64,000 nucleotides of DNA from an uncultured Bacilli bacterium (GTDB lineage: Bacteria > Bacillota_I > Bacilli_A > RF39 > UBA660): the NCBI GenBank assembly GCA_934100165.1, contig CAKOPN010000004.1:124001-188000 (forward strand), given 5' to 3'. Of the stretch, positions 41,659 through 49,933 are shown piece after piece. The notes beneath the pieces were generated by a model. It saw nothing but the letters and a program-made list of their open reading frames with translations. It was not told the origin of the DNA and did not search any database. Each line of letters starts with the position of its first letter. Position 1 is the stretch's first letter. Made by a program: the position numbers and the translations under genes.

Positions 41659-43518
41659 GTGACAATTATAAATAACAATACTGTTGTAGTGTTTTCAAGT
41701 AGTGAATTAAAAGAAGCACTTGAGAAAGATAATGGTTATACTTATATATATTTTGGAAGCAATATAACACTTACAACAGGTATTAAAATAGCAAGTTCTA
41801 AATTAAATGTTACTATTGATGGAATGTATGACGGGGTTATTCATAAATTTGAAGATGTTAAAACACTTAATTCTGGAGATACGATAAGTGTTAATACTAC
41901 TATGAATAGAGTGGTGGTACGTAACATGAATGTTACTGGATATAACTACTATGGAATAATATATGTTCCAGATAGTGCTTCCTATAAAAACGTTATCGTT
42001 GAATATAACAATATAACCTATGTTGGTCCACAAATATGTTTTCATCCTTATGGACTTACTAGGTTTATTGATTCTAACATAACTATTTCTGATGCTACTA
42101 CTACATCTGGTGGGGAAGTTGCAGAGTGTAACAAAATTGAAATTGGTGGAAATACAACAATTATTCATAATTCTAAAGGTAATTCAGCCTTTTGGTTTCG
42201 TAATTCTGATCCAACATTAACCATTCTTTCTTTGGCAAATGTTACTTTTATCAGTCAATATCGAGAACTTTTCTATGGCCCTACTAACCTTGCCTTTTCT
42301 GTTTTAAGTGGGGCATCTTTTAACATTACTTCTTATAATGGAATGGCATATGGGAGCTTTGGAACTTTAAATACCGTGATAGCACAAGGTGCATCTTTAG
42401 AAGTTAAGCAGACTAATCGTAATGGTAGCTACCCTACTTGGTATAGTTATGGATCAATTACGCTCGAAAACAATTCTTCGCTTATTATGATAAATGATTA
42501 TGCAAATATTACTTCTTCCAATTATAATATTTCCTTTGCTTCTTCAACTGCTGGTTTTTATTTAAATAATCCTAAAAAAGTAGTACTTTACAACAGCGCT
42601 GCAAATGTTATACGTACTAGTGCGACAATACCTTTCAAATTCCAGTTCACAAGAATTAACCTTTTTGATGCGGCAATTCCTATAGAGCAAGATGCCTCTT
42701 ATTTACCAACTTATGCTTGGTATAAAGAAAATGATATATCTATAATAAGCGGTACTTTTTCTTCTACCACAACAAAAATAGAATATAATAATTTTACTGA
42801 AGAAGAAGTAAAAAAACTTCCTTTGCTTACTAATTTTATTTTTCCAAATAAAAAGATACTTTCCATAGGGAAAATACCTTTTAGAGTAAATGCTTTAACA
42901 GATAAAGATACAATAATGAGAGGTATTACACTTCCTAAAGCGAATATACTTATCAAATATGATGATGTTAGCCAAATTGTAACTAGTGATGAAGACGGCA
43001 ATTTTACTTATACATATGATACTCCTCTTTCTATTGGAACTTTAATTACTTTTAACACTAAAGAATATAATGATCTTCTTTACAACACCAAGACAATTGA
43101 GATCGTTTATAGTGGTGAACTTACAATTGATAGTGCTAGCAGCCTTATTAGTTTTAAACTTGAACCAATAAGTACTAAGCCATTATTATGTCCTAGAAAA
43201 AATGCTGTTTCTGTTACTGTTACGGATTCCAGAGTAAATAGCACAGCATTTAAACTTTATGTTGCAATTAACCATGACTTAACTTCTTCTAGTGGAATTA
43301 CACTAAAAGATGCTTTGGTATATGTTGATGAAACTGGAGATATGAAGGTTCTTTCCACTACCCCTGTTTTGGTATATACAGGAACACTTAATGAAGGCGT
43401 AATTAAAGTTACAAATATTATTTGGAAAGATAATGAAGGTATCTTATTAAATGTTACAGAACCGCTTATAAATAATTTAGAATATACTGCCACAATAACT
43501 TGGTCTATAGAAGAATAA
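41659..43518 (+). CDS. Pectate-lyase-like beta-helix protein without signal peptide
   Basis: The 619-residue protein begins at GTG 41659 after AGGGTGAT. Residues 1-330 match the pectate-lyase-like adhesive domain (Pectate_lyase_5 type: VVVFSSSELKEALEKDNGY, ITLTTGIKIASSKLNVTIDG, VVVRNMNVTGYNYYGIIYV), a beta-helix. A middle Ig-like part follows, and a C-terminal beta domain (about 490-619). Relatives are secreted surface proteins, yet no signal peptide or anchor is present here. It is convergent with a DUF11-type gene of the same nature and close to cotE. Proteins laid on the spore from the mother cell need no signal peptide, so a spore-surface role is a reasonable guess. Confidence 0.65.
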   Translation: MTIINNNTVVVFSSSELKEALEKDNGYTYIYFGSNITLTTGIKIASSKLNVTIDGMYDGVIHKFEDVKTLNSGDTISVNTTMNRVVVRNMNVTGYNYYGIIYVPDSASYKNVIVEYNNITYVGPQICFHPYGLTRFIDSNITISDATTTSGGEVAECNKIEIGGNTTIIHNSKGNSAFWFRNSDPTLTILSLANVTFISQYRELFYGPTNLAFSVLSGASFNITSYNGMAYGSFGTLNTVIAQGASLEVKQTNRNGSYPTWYSYGSITLENNSSLIMINDYANITSSNYNISFASSTAGFYLNNPKKVVLYNSAANVIRTSATIPFKFQFTRINLFDAAIPIEQDASYLPTYAWYKENDISIISGTFSSTTTKIEYNNFTEEEVKKLPLLTNFIFPNKKILSIGKIPFRVNALTDKDTIMRGITLPKANILIKYDDVSQIVTSDEDGNFTYTYDTPLSIGTLITFNTKEYNDLLYNTKTIEIVYSGELTIDSASSLISFKLEPISTKPLLCPRKNAVSVTVTDSRVNSTAFKLYVAINHDLTSSSGITLKDALVYVDETGDMKVLSTTPVLVYTGTLNEGVIKVTNIIWKDNEGILLNVTEPLINNLEYTATITWSIEE

Positions 43519-43542
43519 AAATCACTTAAATAAGTGATTTTA
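43517..43542. terminator. Bidirectional terminator between the beta-helix and DUF11-type genes
   Basis: AAATCACTT, loop, AAGTGATTT with A/T runs on both sides. On the minus strand it follows not the DUF11 stop at 43688 but the end of the extra frame at 43540. Confidence 0.85.
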
Positions 43543-43687
43543 TGTTCTCCAATATGGTGTTGAACAGTCTAAAGAATCTACTTTTGGTATAAAAATTATA
43601 CTTTGTACTTTGGAAATATTACTTTCTATGTTCTCTTTTAATTCTTCGACTTTTAATGTACAACTGTTTAAAAGTTCAAAAGCTGTA
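43540..43687 (-). other. Possible frameshifted C-terminal extension of the DUF11-type protein
   Basis: After the DUF11 stop another frame stays open for 49 codons (HNTAFELLNSCTLKVEELKE, then a run ending SLDCSTPYWRT) and stops exactly at the terminator. The two frames meet at an A7 run (43694-43700). Loss of one A, or a +1 slip there, would join them into a protein of about 180 residues. No ATG or ribosome site would let the second frame start alone; TTG 43705 has no good site. It could be a recent mutation, a phase switch, transcript slippage or chance. Confidence 0.5.
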
Positions 43688-44080
43688 TTATGCTTTTTTT
43701 GCAACTTGAAATGTAACTGTTTCACTTGCTGAGGGTCCAATATCTGATAAAGTTATAGTTAGTTTACCAGTTGCCTCATCGTAACTATATTGACTAGTCT
43801 CTGCTTTTTGTCCTCCAATTGTTACACTTTCTGGAACAAAAGTTACTAAAGTTGTATCAAGTATATCTGTAATTGTTGGATTTGTATAACTTTCTGTTGA
43901 CTTATTATCAACTAAGATTGTGTATGTTAAGTTTCCATCAGCCCAAACTTGTTTATCTGCAGTTTTTGTAACAGTTAATCCATCAAGCATTGTTACTACT
44001 AACGCTTCTGAAGTAATTGTTGTTGGCACACTGTTGTATTCACCTAGAACTGATGCTGTATTAGTTAGTTGTGTTTCCAT
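43688..44080 (-). CDS. DUF11-type beta-sandwich protein without signal peptide
   Basis: The 130-residue protein begins METQLTNTASVLGEYNS. It contains one DUF11/isopeptide-type repeat: LTVTKTADKQVWADGNLTYT, VDNKSTESYTNPTITDILD, TLVTFVPESVTIGGQ and ITLSDIGPSASETVTFQV. Such repeats normally stand in large secreted surface proteins. Here there is just one, no signal peptide and no anchor. AGGGAGG lies before the ATG. It may be continued by a frameshifted tail at 43540-43687. A spore-coat or exosporium role is inferred from the lack of a signal and the convergent beta-helix gene. Confidence 0.65.
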   Translation of the reverse strand: METQLTNTASVLGEYNSVPTTITSEALVVTMLDGLTVTKTADKQVWADGNLTYTILVDNKSTESYTNPTITDILDTTLVTFVPESVTIGGQKAETSQYSYDEATGKLTITLSDIGPSASETVTFQVAKKA

Positions 44081-44151
44081 TTTTGCCTCCCTATTTAATT
44101 TTATGTATAAGTATAAAAATGGTGTACAACGTTTTCACTAATTTTGTTTTA

Positions 44152-44787
44152 TTATGGTATGAAGTATTGTGTGGTATTACTGTTATTTACTTTACCATCT
44201 TTGTTTCTAAATGATACTGCATAACTATAAATAAACTTTTCAGAACTATAAAAGTAAGCATAATTTGTTGATTCATTTAGTATTTCTTCACTATCTTCTA
44301 ACTTTACTTTCTCTTGAGTGTAGGTTTCTTTGAAGTTTTCTAATCTTTCTAACAATTTGTTTTCATCTATCTCATAGTCTAAACACTTGTATATTACACT
44401 TTCAGTTACACCGTTTGTAAAAGAGAAAAGTATTACTTTGTTTGTTGTTATCTCTTTAATCTTGTAAGTAAACTCTATTATTCCCCTTGTCATTTCATCA
44501 TCATAGTAATGAATAAACACATCCCAAGAATTATCTAAAGTTATGTTAAACGTATCTTTTATGTAATTTGCAAATGGCTTTAATCCTTCTTTTTCTTCAT
44601 ATGCTTTATGAGATGTTTCTTCTAGGCCACTTACCTTTATTGAAACTTCTTTTTCATTTAAAATATCATCTTCTTCTAATCCCATATTTATATGATGATT
44701 TAACTCTAGCACTTTTGTATTACTGTTAGAACAACCGAGTAGAGAAATACTTAGAAAAACTAGAATAATGTAATAAAACTTTTTCAT
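44152..44787 (-). CDS. Lipoprotein, unknown
   Basis: The 211-residue protein has a lipoprotein signal peptide (MKKFYYIILVFLSISLLGCS; lipobox LLGC, lipidated Cys at residue 19). The mature part is acidic with no family I recognise (DDILNEKEVSIKVSGLEETS; SWDVFIHYYDDEMTRGIIEF). AGGAG lies six bases or so before ATG. It sits between the DUF11-type gene and proS and has no clear operon partner. Confidence 0.7.
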   Translation of the reverse strand: MKKFYYIILVFLSISLLGCSNSNTKVLELNHHINMGLEEDDILNEKEVSIKVSGLEETSHKAYEEKEGLKPFANYIKDTFNITLDNSWDVFIHYYDDEMTRGIIEFTYKIKEITTNKVILFSFTNGVTESVIYKCLDYEIDENKLLERLENFKETYTQEKVKLEDSEEILNESTNYAYFYSSEKFIYSYAVSFRNKDGKVNNSNTTQYFIP

Positions 44788-44808
44788 TTTTTACTCCTTT
44801 TATGTTTC

Positions 44809-44849
44809 ATGTAAAAAAAGAAAAGACTAAGAATTTAATATTTTCTTAG
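44809..44849 (-). terminator. Terminator after proS
   Basis: CTAAGAA, eight-base loop, TTCTTAG with outer AAAG/CTTT pairs, followed on the minus strand by TCTTTTCTTTTTTT. Confidence 0.82.
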
Positions 44850-44865
44850 TACTTTCCACTTTATA

Positions 44866-46557
44866 TTAACTTTCTTTTTCAATTATGTTTTTAATTTCTT
44901 CAATGACATTTTCAACATCAACATCTTTTGATGTATCTTCTTTTCTTAACTTAAGTTCAACTTTGTTTTCTGCTAGTTTTTTACCTACAGTTATTCTTAT
45001 TGGGATTCCTATTAAATCCATATCGTTGAACTTAACACCAAGTCTTTCATCTCTATCATCATATATTGTATCTATATTAGACTCTGTTAATGTTTGGTAT
45101 ATTTTATCTGCTGTTTCTACGATGTGTTCATCTTTCATGTTACTTGGAACGACACATACCTTGAAAGGCGCTACTGTCATAGGGAAAATAATTCCTTTTT
45201 CATCATTGTTTTGCTCAACGATACTTGCAAGGACTCTTCCTATACCAATACCATAACATCCCATTGTAACATATTGTGGTTTATTAAATTCATCAAGATA
45301 AGTTAACCCTAAGCTCTTAGCATATTTTGTGCCAAGTTTGAAAGTATTCCCTATCTCAATTCCTTTTTTGAAATAAATTTTACCTCCACAGTGTGGGCAA
45401 ATATCTCCTTCTTTTACAGAACTTATGTCTTCTACAATATCATATTTGAAATCTTTAACATTACAATTTTTATAGTGATATCCTTCTTTGTTTGCACCCA
45501 CTACAAAGTTTTTCATGCCAAGAACTTCTTTATCAATTACAATTTTACTATTTAATCCAACTGGACCAGTGAATCCTGGAACTGCATTAGAAGTTGCAAT
45601 TAAAGCATCATCTGCAAAAGCAAGTTCATTTATATTGAAAAGTTTGCATACCTTTGTTTCATTTAGCTCTCTATCTCCTCTTAAGAAGAAAGTTACAAGC
45701 TCATCATTTACTCTCATAAGCATTGCTTTTACTGTTTTTTCTACTGGTACATTTAATAGTTTACTTACTTCTTCAATTGTTTTACTTTTTGGTGTTTCAA
45801 CAAGTTCAAGTTCTTTTTCTTCTTCGTCTGTTGCTATCTTTGTTGATGTTGCTATATCGATGTTAGAAGCATAATCACAAGAATCACACAAAACTAGGAT
45901 ATCTTCTCCTAAATCTGTTAGAGCTTGAAACTCTTCAGATAAACTTCCACCCATTGCACCAGTTGATGATCTAACAATTTTATAATTAACTTTTAATCTA
46001 TCAAAAATATTCTTGTAAGCATTGAACATTTTCATGTATGATTCATTAAGTTGTTCTTCGTCTTTGTCAAAAGAGTAAGCATCCTTCATAAAGAATTCAC
46101 GAACACGAACCAATCCATATCTTGATCTTGGCTCATCTCTAAACTTATCTGCTGACTGGTATAAAGTAAATGGTAAATCTTTATAACTTCTTACCATACC
46201 CTTAGCAGCGATAGTAAATAACTCTTCATGAGTTGGGCCAAGTACCATTGGTCTATCATTTCTGTCTGTTAATTTAAAAATGCTACTACCAAATATATTA
46301 ACACGACCAGATGACTCATATATTTCTTGCGGGATAAGTGACGGCATCAATAACTCAAGAGCTCCAGCTTTGTTCATTTCCTCTTTTACAACTTTTTGAA
46401 CATTGTTGAAAGCTTTTAAACCAATTGGCAAGTACATATAAATTCCTGCGCCAACCTTTTTAATCATTCCACTTTTTACTAGTAAATTACCAGAGGTAGA
46501 ATCTTCATCTTTTACATTTTCTCTTAATGTGTAAAAATAATTATTTTTGATTCTCAT
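44866..46557 (-). CDS. proS: Prolyl-tRNA synthetase
   Basis: The 563-residue class IIa enzyme is of the bacterial type with an editing insertion. Motifs: SGNLLVKSGMIKKVGAGIYMYLPIG, broken here as SGMIKKVGAGIYMYLP; RFRDEPRSRYGLVRVREF-type motif 2 (DEPRSRYGLVRVREFFMKD); the INS domain (about 230-390, GPVGLNSKIVIDKEV); motif 3 in YGIGIGRVLASIVEQ; and the C-terminal anticodon domain. Length is standard. The promoter is strong and the short leader begins with a perfect hairpin. A terminator follows the gene. Confidence 0.97.
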   Translation of the reverse strand: MRIKNNYFYTLRENVKDEDSTSGNLLVKSGMIKKVGAGIYMYLPIGLKAFNNVQKVVKEEMNKAGALELLMPSLIPQEIYESSGRVNIFGSSIFKLTDRNDRPMVLGPTHEELFTIAAKGMVRSYKDLPFTLYQSADKFRDEPRSRYGLVRVREFFMKDAYSFDKDEEQLNESYMKMFNAYKNIFDRLKVNYKIVRSSTGAMGGSLSEEFQALTDLGEDILVLCDSCDYASNIDIATSTKIATDEEEKELELVETPKSKTIEEVSKLLNVPVEKTVKAMLMRVNDELVTFFLRGDRELNETKVCKLFNINELAFADDALIATSNAVPGFTGPVGLNSKIVIDKEVLGMKNFVVGANKEGYHYKNCNVKDFKYDIVEDISSVKEGDICPHCGGKIYFKKGIEIGNTFKLGTKYAKSLGLTYLDEFNKPQYVTMGCYGIGIGRVLASIVEQNNDEKGIIFPMTVAPFKVCVVPSNMKDEHIVETADKIYQTLTESNIDTIYDDRDERLGVKFNDMDLIGIPIRITVGKKLAENKVELKLRKEDTSKDVDVENVIEEIKNIIEKES

Positions 46558-46601
46558 ATTACTCCATCCCTTTCCCGTTCATATAAACCAAAAAACTTAT
46601 A

Positions 46602-46645
46602 AATTGCTTTATTTTCACTATTAACATTAGCAAAATAAAGCAATT
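46602..46645 (-). promoter_or_regulatory. Perfect 14-base inverted repeat at the proS transcription start
   Basis: Arms AATTGCTTTATTTT and AAAATAAAGCAATT are exact complements with a 16-base loop, followed on the minus strand by TTATAAGTTTTTT. It begins one or two bases after the -10 box, so the RNA 5' end falls inside the first arm and the hairpin can still form with about ten pairs. It may be an attenuator, a 5' stabiliser or an operator. No T-box sequence is present. Confidence 0.7.
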
Positions 46646-46647
46646 GG

Positions 46648-46676
46648 AGTATACCATAATTTATTCATGTAGTCAA
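46648..46676 (-). promoter_or_regulatory. Promoter of proS
   Basis: TTGACT (46676-46671), spacer of 17, TATACT (46653-46648) on the minus strand; each box has one mismatch to consensus. Confidence 0.85.
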
Positions 46677-46723
46677 ATTAGGTTTAGATGATTTCCCTGT
46701 TTTACCTTTATTTATACATGATG

Positions 46724-46752
46724 TTTTCAATTTAAGGAAACTATGCTATAAT
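46724..46752 (+). promoter_or_regulatory. Promoter of the Ig-like lipoprotein gene
   Basis: TTTTCA (46724-46729), spacer of 17, and an extended -10, TGCTATAAT (TATAAT at 46747-46752), 52 bases before the ATG. Confidence 0.65.
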
Positions 46753-46804
46753 GTTGTCAAATGAAATACAACTTTGTAATAAATAATTATTAGGAGGAAA
46801 GAAA

Positions 46805-47575
46805 ATGAAAAAATTATTATTAGGTATCGTATTATGTAGTTCTTTAATGCTAGCATTAACTGGTTGCGGCAGCAAAAATAACGGAAAAGAAAATGATTCT
46901 GCTGATGACAAATTTTTTAGTGGTACTACCCTTGATGATGGCAGAGTCATTCATACTTCTTTTGATGTTCCATACAAGGATGATGAATTAGGACTAGGTA
47001 ATGCCTTACTTAACAACAAGATAACACTTGATGAATTTTTTGAAAGTCTTGAGTTAATTGATACTCTTAAAGATGGTGGCTCAAAATTATATAAATACCA
47101 TAAAATAAATAAAAATTTTGGAGATAATGATTTTTATGTTCTAGCATGTAATAGTTTTGATGATAAAAAAAGTATTTTTATCACAAAATATAAAGAGAGT
47201 TTGAATGGAAGATGTGAGACAAAAATTGACGATATAAAAGATATTAAAATGACTATAAAAGAAGGAACTCTTACAAATAAAAGTGCTACTATCGTGATAA
47301 CGGATACCACTGGAGAAGATTATACTTATGGTGAGTATTACAGAATTGATAAATTAGAAAATGGTGTTTGGCAAAACTTGAATATAATTTATGAAGGAAA
47401 TTATGGATGGATTTCAATTGGTTACAAAATTGGTGATGATCACAAACTTGAAATGAATTTAAATTGGGAAAGCTTGTATGGAACACTTGATAGTGGTACT
47501 TATAGAATAGTTAAAAGTACTTCACTTCCTGGTGAGGTTCCTGAGCATTATATAACAGCAGAATTTACTATTTAG
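46805..47575 (+). CDS. Lipoprotein with C-terminal bacterial Ig-like domain
   Basis: The 256-residue protein has a lipoprotein signal peptide (LMLALTGCGS; Cys at residue 21). Residues about 150-256 fit the Big_14-type Ig-like domain found in Firmicute lipoproteins: GEYYRIDKLENGVWQNL, WISIGYKIGDD, NWESLYGTLDSGTYRIVKS and HYITAEFTI. The middle part is unassigned. GGAGGAAAG precedes ATG. Single gene with its own promoter and terminator. Function unknown; it is surface exposed. Confidence 0.75.
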   Translation: MKKLLLGIVLCSSLMLALTGCGSKNNGKENDSADDKFFSGTTLDDGRVIHTSFDVPYKDDELGLGNALLNNKITLDEFFESLELIDTLKDGGSKLYKYHKINKNFGDNDFYVLACNSFDDKKSIFITKYKESLNGRCETKIDDIKDIKMTIKEGTLTNKSATIVITDTTGEDYTYGEYYRIDKLENGVWQNLNIIYEGNYGWISIGYKIGDDHKLEMNLNWESLYGTLDSGTYRIVKSTSLPGEVPEHYITAEFTI

Positions 47576-47602
47576 AATTATCAATATTTAGAATTATCAA
47601 TA
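47571..47602 (+). repeat. Tandem 16-base duplication at the lipoprotein gene end
   Basis: TTTAGAATTATCAATA occurs twice back to back (47571-47586 and 47587-47602). The first copy contains the stop codon; the second supplies the 5' arm of the terminator stem. This looks like a recent local duplication. Confidence 0.9.
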
Positions 47603-47619
47603 ATGATAGTTCTTTTTTT
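47590..47619 (+). terminator. Terminator after the Ig-like lipoprotein gene
   Basis: AGAATTATCA, four-base loop, TGATAGTTCT (one G-T pair), then TTTTTTT. Confidence 0.85.
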
Positions 47620-47654
47620 ATGGTTATGTTAAAATATTCTCGTGGTGATTTCTT

Positions 47655-48344
47655 ATGAATAAAATTGGTATTATATTTGCAATGAAAGAAGAACTTGAAG
47701 CTTTAAAAGAATATTTAGATGTTACAAAAGAATACGAAATCTTTGAATTAAAATTTTATGAAGGAATAATAAATAATATAAACTGTGTTTTGGTTGAATC
47801 TGGCATTGGAAAAGTTAATGCTGCTAGGACAACACAGATTTTAATTGATAACATGAAAGTAGACTGTATTTTTAACATTGGTGTTGCAGGTGGTGTTGAT
47901 AATAGTCTTGATGTTTTAGATGTTGTCATTGGAAATAAACTTGTTCAGCATGACTTTGATATAACAGCTTTTAATCATGAAAAAGGATATATACCAAATG
48001 TTGGTACATATATAAATTGTGACGAATACTTACTTAGTCTTGCAAACGATTTACTTAGTGATAAATCGATTAAAGTTGGCACTATTGCATCTGGAGATAT
48101 TTTTTGTACTGATATAAATATGAGCATGAAAATAAACAAAAAGTTCAATGCACTTGCTGTAGAAATGGAAGGTGCTAGTATTGCTCAAGTATGTTTTTTA
48201 AATCACATTCCATTTTTGATTATTAGAAGTATTTCTGATATTCCTGGGAAAAATAACAAGATGGTGTATGAAGAATTTCTTGGGAAAAGTTCAAAAAAAG
48301 TTGCAATGATTATGAAGAAAATGTTAGACAATTACAATGTTTAA
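47655..48344 (+). CDS. mtnN: 5'-methylthioadenosine/S-adenosylhomocysteine nucleosidase
   Basis: The 229-residue enzyme cuts adenine from methylthioadenosine and S-adenosylhomocysteine. Motifs: IGIIFAMKEELEALKEYL, VLVESGIGKVNAARTTQ, IFNIGVAGGVDNSLDVLDVV, TIASGDIFCTD, NALAVEMEGASIAQVC (substrate-binding Met-Glu) and IIRSISDIPGK with the catalytic Asp. Length is standard. The short GTGATTTC before ATG is a weak ribosome site. It is followed by a bidirectional terminator. Confidence 0.95.
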   Translation: MNKIGIIFAMKEELEALKEYLDVTKEYEIFELKFYEGIINNINCVLVESGIGKVNAARTTQILIDNMKVDCIFNIGVAGGVDNSLDVLDVVIGNKLVQHDFDITAFNHEKGYIPNVGTYINCDEYLLSLANDLLSDKSIKVGTIASGDIFCTDINMSMKINKKFNALAVEMEGASIAQVCFLNHIPFLIIRSISDIPGKNNKMVYEEFLGKSSKKVAMIMKKMLDNYNV

Positions 48345-48350
48345 TAAAAA

Positions 48351-48380
48351 AATAAAGTCTACAGATTCATAGACTTTATT
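48351..48380. terminator. Bidirectional terminator after mtnN
   Basis: AATAAAGTCTA, eight-base loop, TAGACTTTATT with A and T runs on either side, between convergent genes. Confidence 0.88.
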
Positions 48381-48406
48381 TACTGCTAGACTTTATCTAG
48401 CTTTTT

Positions 48407-48946
48407 TTATGCTGTCTTAGTTTCTTTGTTTGCTTTCTTATTACAAATTATGCTGTAAATTGTACCTGCAAAAATTAAAACGAACACAATATAGTATAAA
48501 TAATAAGCAAATCCATAGGCATAACTGTCACTTGGTAGTACTTTTGCAGAGCTCATATCATACTTTAATAGTAAAAAGCTGATAAATGCTATGACATTGA
48601 AAGTTATTATAAGTGCTCTTTTATTTTTAAACGCAAATAGAACTACTAAAAGTGATGACAAAGCTATTGCAAAAATTAGCACTAAACGAATTATACTTTC
48701 TTCTTTTACACTGGCAAATTCAATATTTGCTGTTTCGCGGTAAATTTTTGAAAATTCAAATAATGACATGTTAACAGCATCTTTGTTTTTCATACCAATT
48801 TTTTCAAGGTAAAAAGAATCTTTATTATTTTCTAAATATTCCTTGTATGTACCGGTTGCTTTGGCATATGGTAAGAAAATATTTAAAACAGATATAACTG
48901 ATAATACTATTAGCACTATTTTCACGATTTTTAGCTTATCTTTCAT
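48407..48946 (-). CDS. Small integral membrane protein, unknown
   Basis: The 179-residue protein has four predicted membrane helices (about 8-26, 84-104, 111-127, 146-167). An outer loop lies between helices one and two, with KEYLENNKDSFYLEKIGMKN. No family recognised. The upstream gap carries TATAAT (minus strand, near 48975-48980) and the ribosome site GAGGAG. It diverges from the nuclease-like gene at 49078. Confidence 0.55.
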   Translation of the reverse strand: MKDKLKIVKIVLIVLSVISVLNIFLPYAKATGTYKEYLENNKDSFYLEKIGMKNKDAVNMSLFEFSKIYRETANIEFASVKEESIIRLVLIFAIALSSLLVVLFAFKNKRALIITFNVIAFISFLLLKYDMSSAKVLPSDSYAYGFAYYLYYIVFVLIFAGTIYSIICNKKANKETKTA

Positions 48947-49077
48947 TTCCTTAACTCCTCTCTATTAAAATTATAACATATCCTAAACTTTTTTCAGGAA
49001 ATTTTAAACTTATTGCGAATAATTATATTAAACTTTTTAATGTTTAACCCGACATTTAAATAGAAGGAGGATTTGAT

Positions 49078-49833
49078 ATGTTAAATTATGGTTATCAAAA
49101 TGAGTATGACTTTGTAGAGTTATTTAATAATAAGTATCTTTATGAACTTGATGAAAACTCACAAAAGTTTTTGAAAGAATTGTTTGGAGACGTCATTGGT
49201 AATGATGAAAAGATAATCTCTTGGAAAAATAAAATGGCACAAAAAACAGATATTTTTGTTAGGTACAAAAATTATATAAAGAACTTGAGTTTGAAATGTG
49301 GAAATAGTAATTCAATGCATCATGAGTATTTACAAGAGTTTAGAAGATATTTAGGTAATATTGGTATTCCTTACAAAGTTATTGATAACTATGTTAGTTA
49401 TCATTATGGCTATGCAAGAGATGAGAATGGAAGAACTGATTTAACTCATGTATTAAGTGCTGAAGAATATAAAACTCTTTATCAAAGTGAAATTGATGTT
49501 TTCAATTCATACGTTAATAAGACTAAAATAATTGTAGATATGATTGATAGATTTATTATTAGAGGGAAAAATTCTGATTATGATGTTGATGCATTAGTAT
49601 GTGGTACTGTAGATGATTATGTATGGATTTTGAAGTATGAGTTATATGATTTGGTTTTGTCTAAACGTTGTTTAGACTTCACCTCACCTCATATTGCTTG
49701 TATGACACTTGGTCCTAAGAAAAGATGCTTAGATGGGAATACTAGAGATATAAAAGATAGATACATTTTATGTGTAAGGTGGAACTTTTTAAAAGAGGAT
49801 ATTATTAGGTATAAACTTGGTACAAGGCTGTGA
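49078..49833 (+). CDS. Restriction-endonuclease-like protein, tentative
   Basis: The 251-residue soluble protein has KTDIFVRYKNYIKNLSLKCG at about residues 57-76, followed by NSNSMHHEYLQEFRRYLG. A D followed by an S-L-K strand and then N-S-x-H resembles the PD-(D/E)XK core of some type II restriction-like nucleases; the match is by eye only. No methylase gene is adjacent. AGAAGGAGG lies before the ATG. The gene ends one base before a tRNA-Gly-like 3' end in the same direction, next to two tRNA genes, a common spot for acquired genes. The nuclease role is a hypothesis. Confidence 0.5.
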   Translation: MLNYGYQNEYDFVELFNNKYLYELDENSQKFLKELFGDVIGNDEKIISWKNKMAQKTDIFVRYKNYIKNLSLKCGNSNSMHHEYLQEFRRYLGNIGIPYKVIDNYVSYHYGYARDENGRTDLTHVLSAEEYKTLYQSEIDVFNSYVNKTKIIVDMIDRFIIRGKNSDYDVDALVCGTVDDYVWILKYELYDLVLSKRCLDFTSPHIACMTLGPKKRCLDGNTRDIKDRYILCVRWNFLKEDIIRYKLGTRL

Positions 49834-49834
49834 G

Positions 49835-49933
49835 ATGTGGGGGGATGATTCCCAGTTTGCTCCATAAAAAAACGTCGATTTACTCGACGCTTGTTTTTTT
49901 ATGGAGCGAACAAGGGGAATCGGACCCCCACAT
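49835..49933. repeat. Imperfect inverted repeat of the tRNA-Gly 3' half around a terminator
   Basis: The left arm (49835-49872) copies, in the opposite orientation, the T-arm, acceptor 3' strand, CCA and following T-rich bases of tRNA-Gly on the right (49894-49933). Shared pieces include ATGTGGGGG, GATTCCC and GCTCCATAAAAAAA. The terminator hairpin is at the centre. It may be a tRNA remnant left by an integration or an inverted duplication. Confidence 0.75.
49862..49900. terminator. Bidirectional terminator for the tRNA pair and the nuclease-like gene
   Basis: CGTCGA, five-base loop, TCGACG, flanked by A7 on the left and T7 on the right; it works for both strands. Confidence 0.85.
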
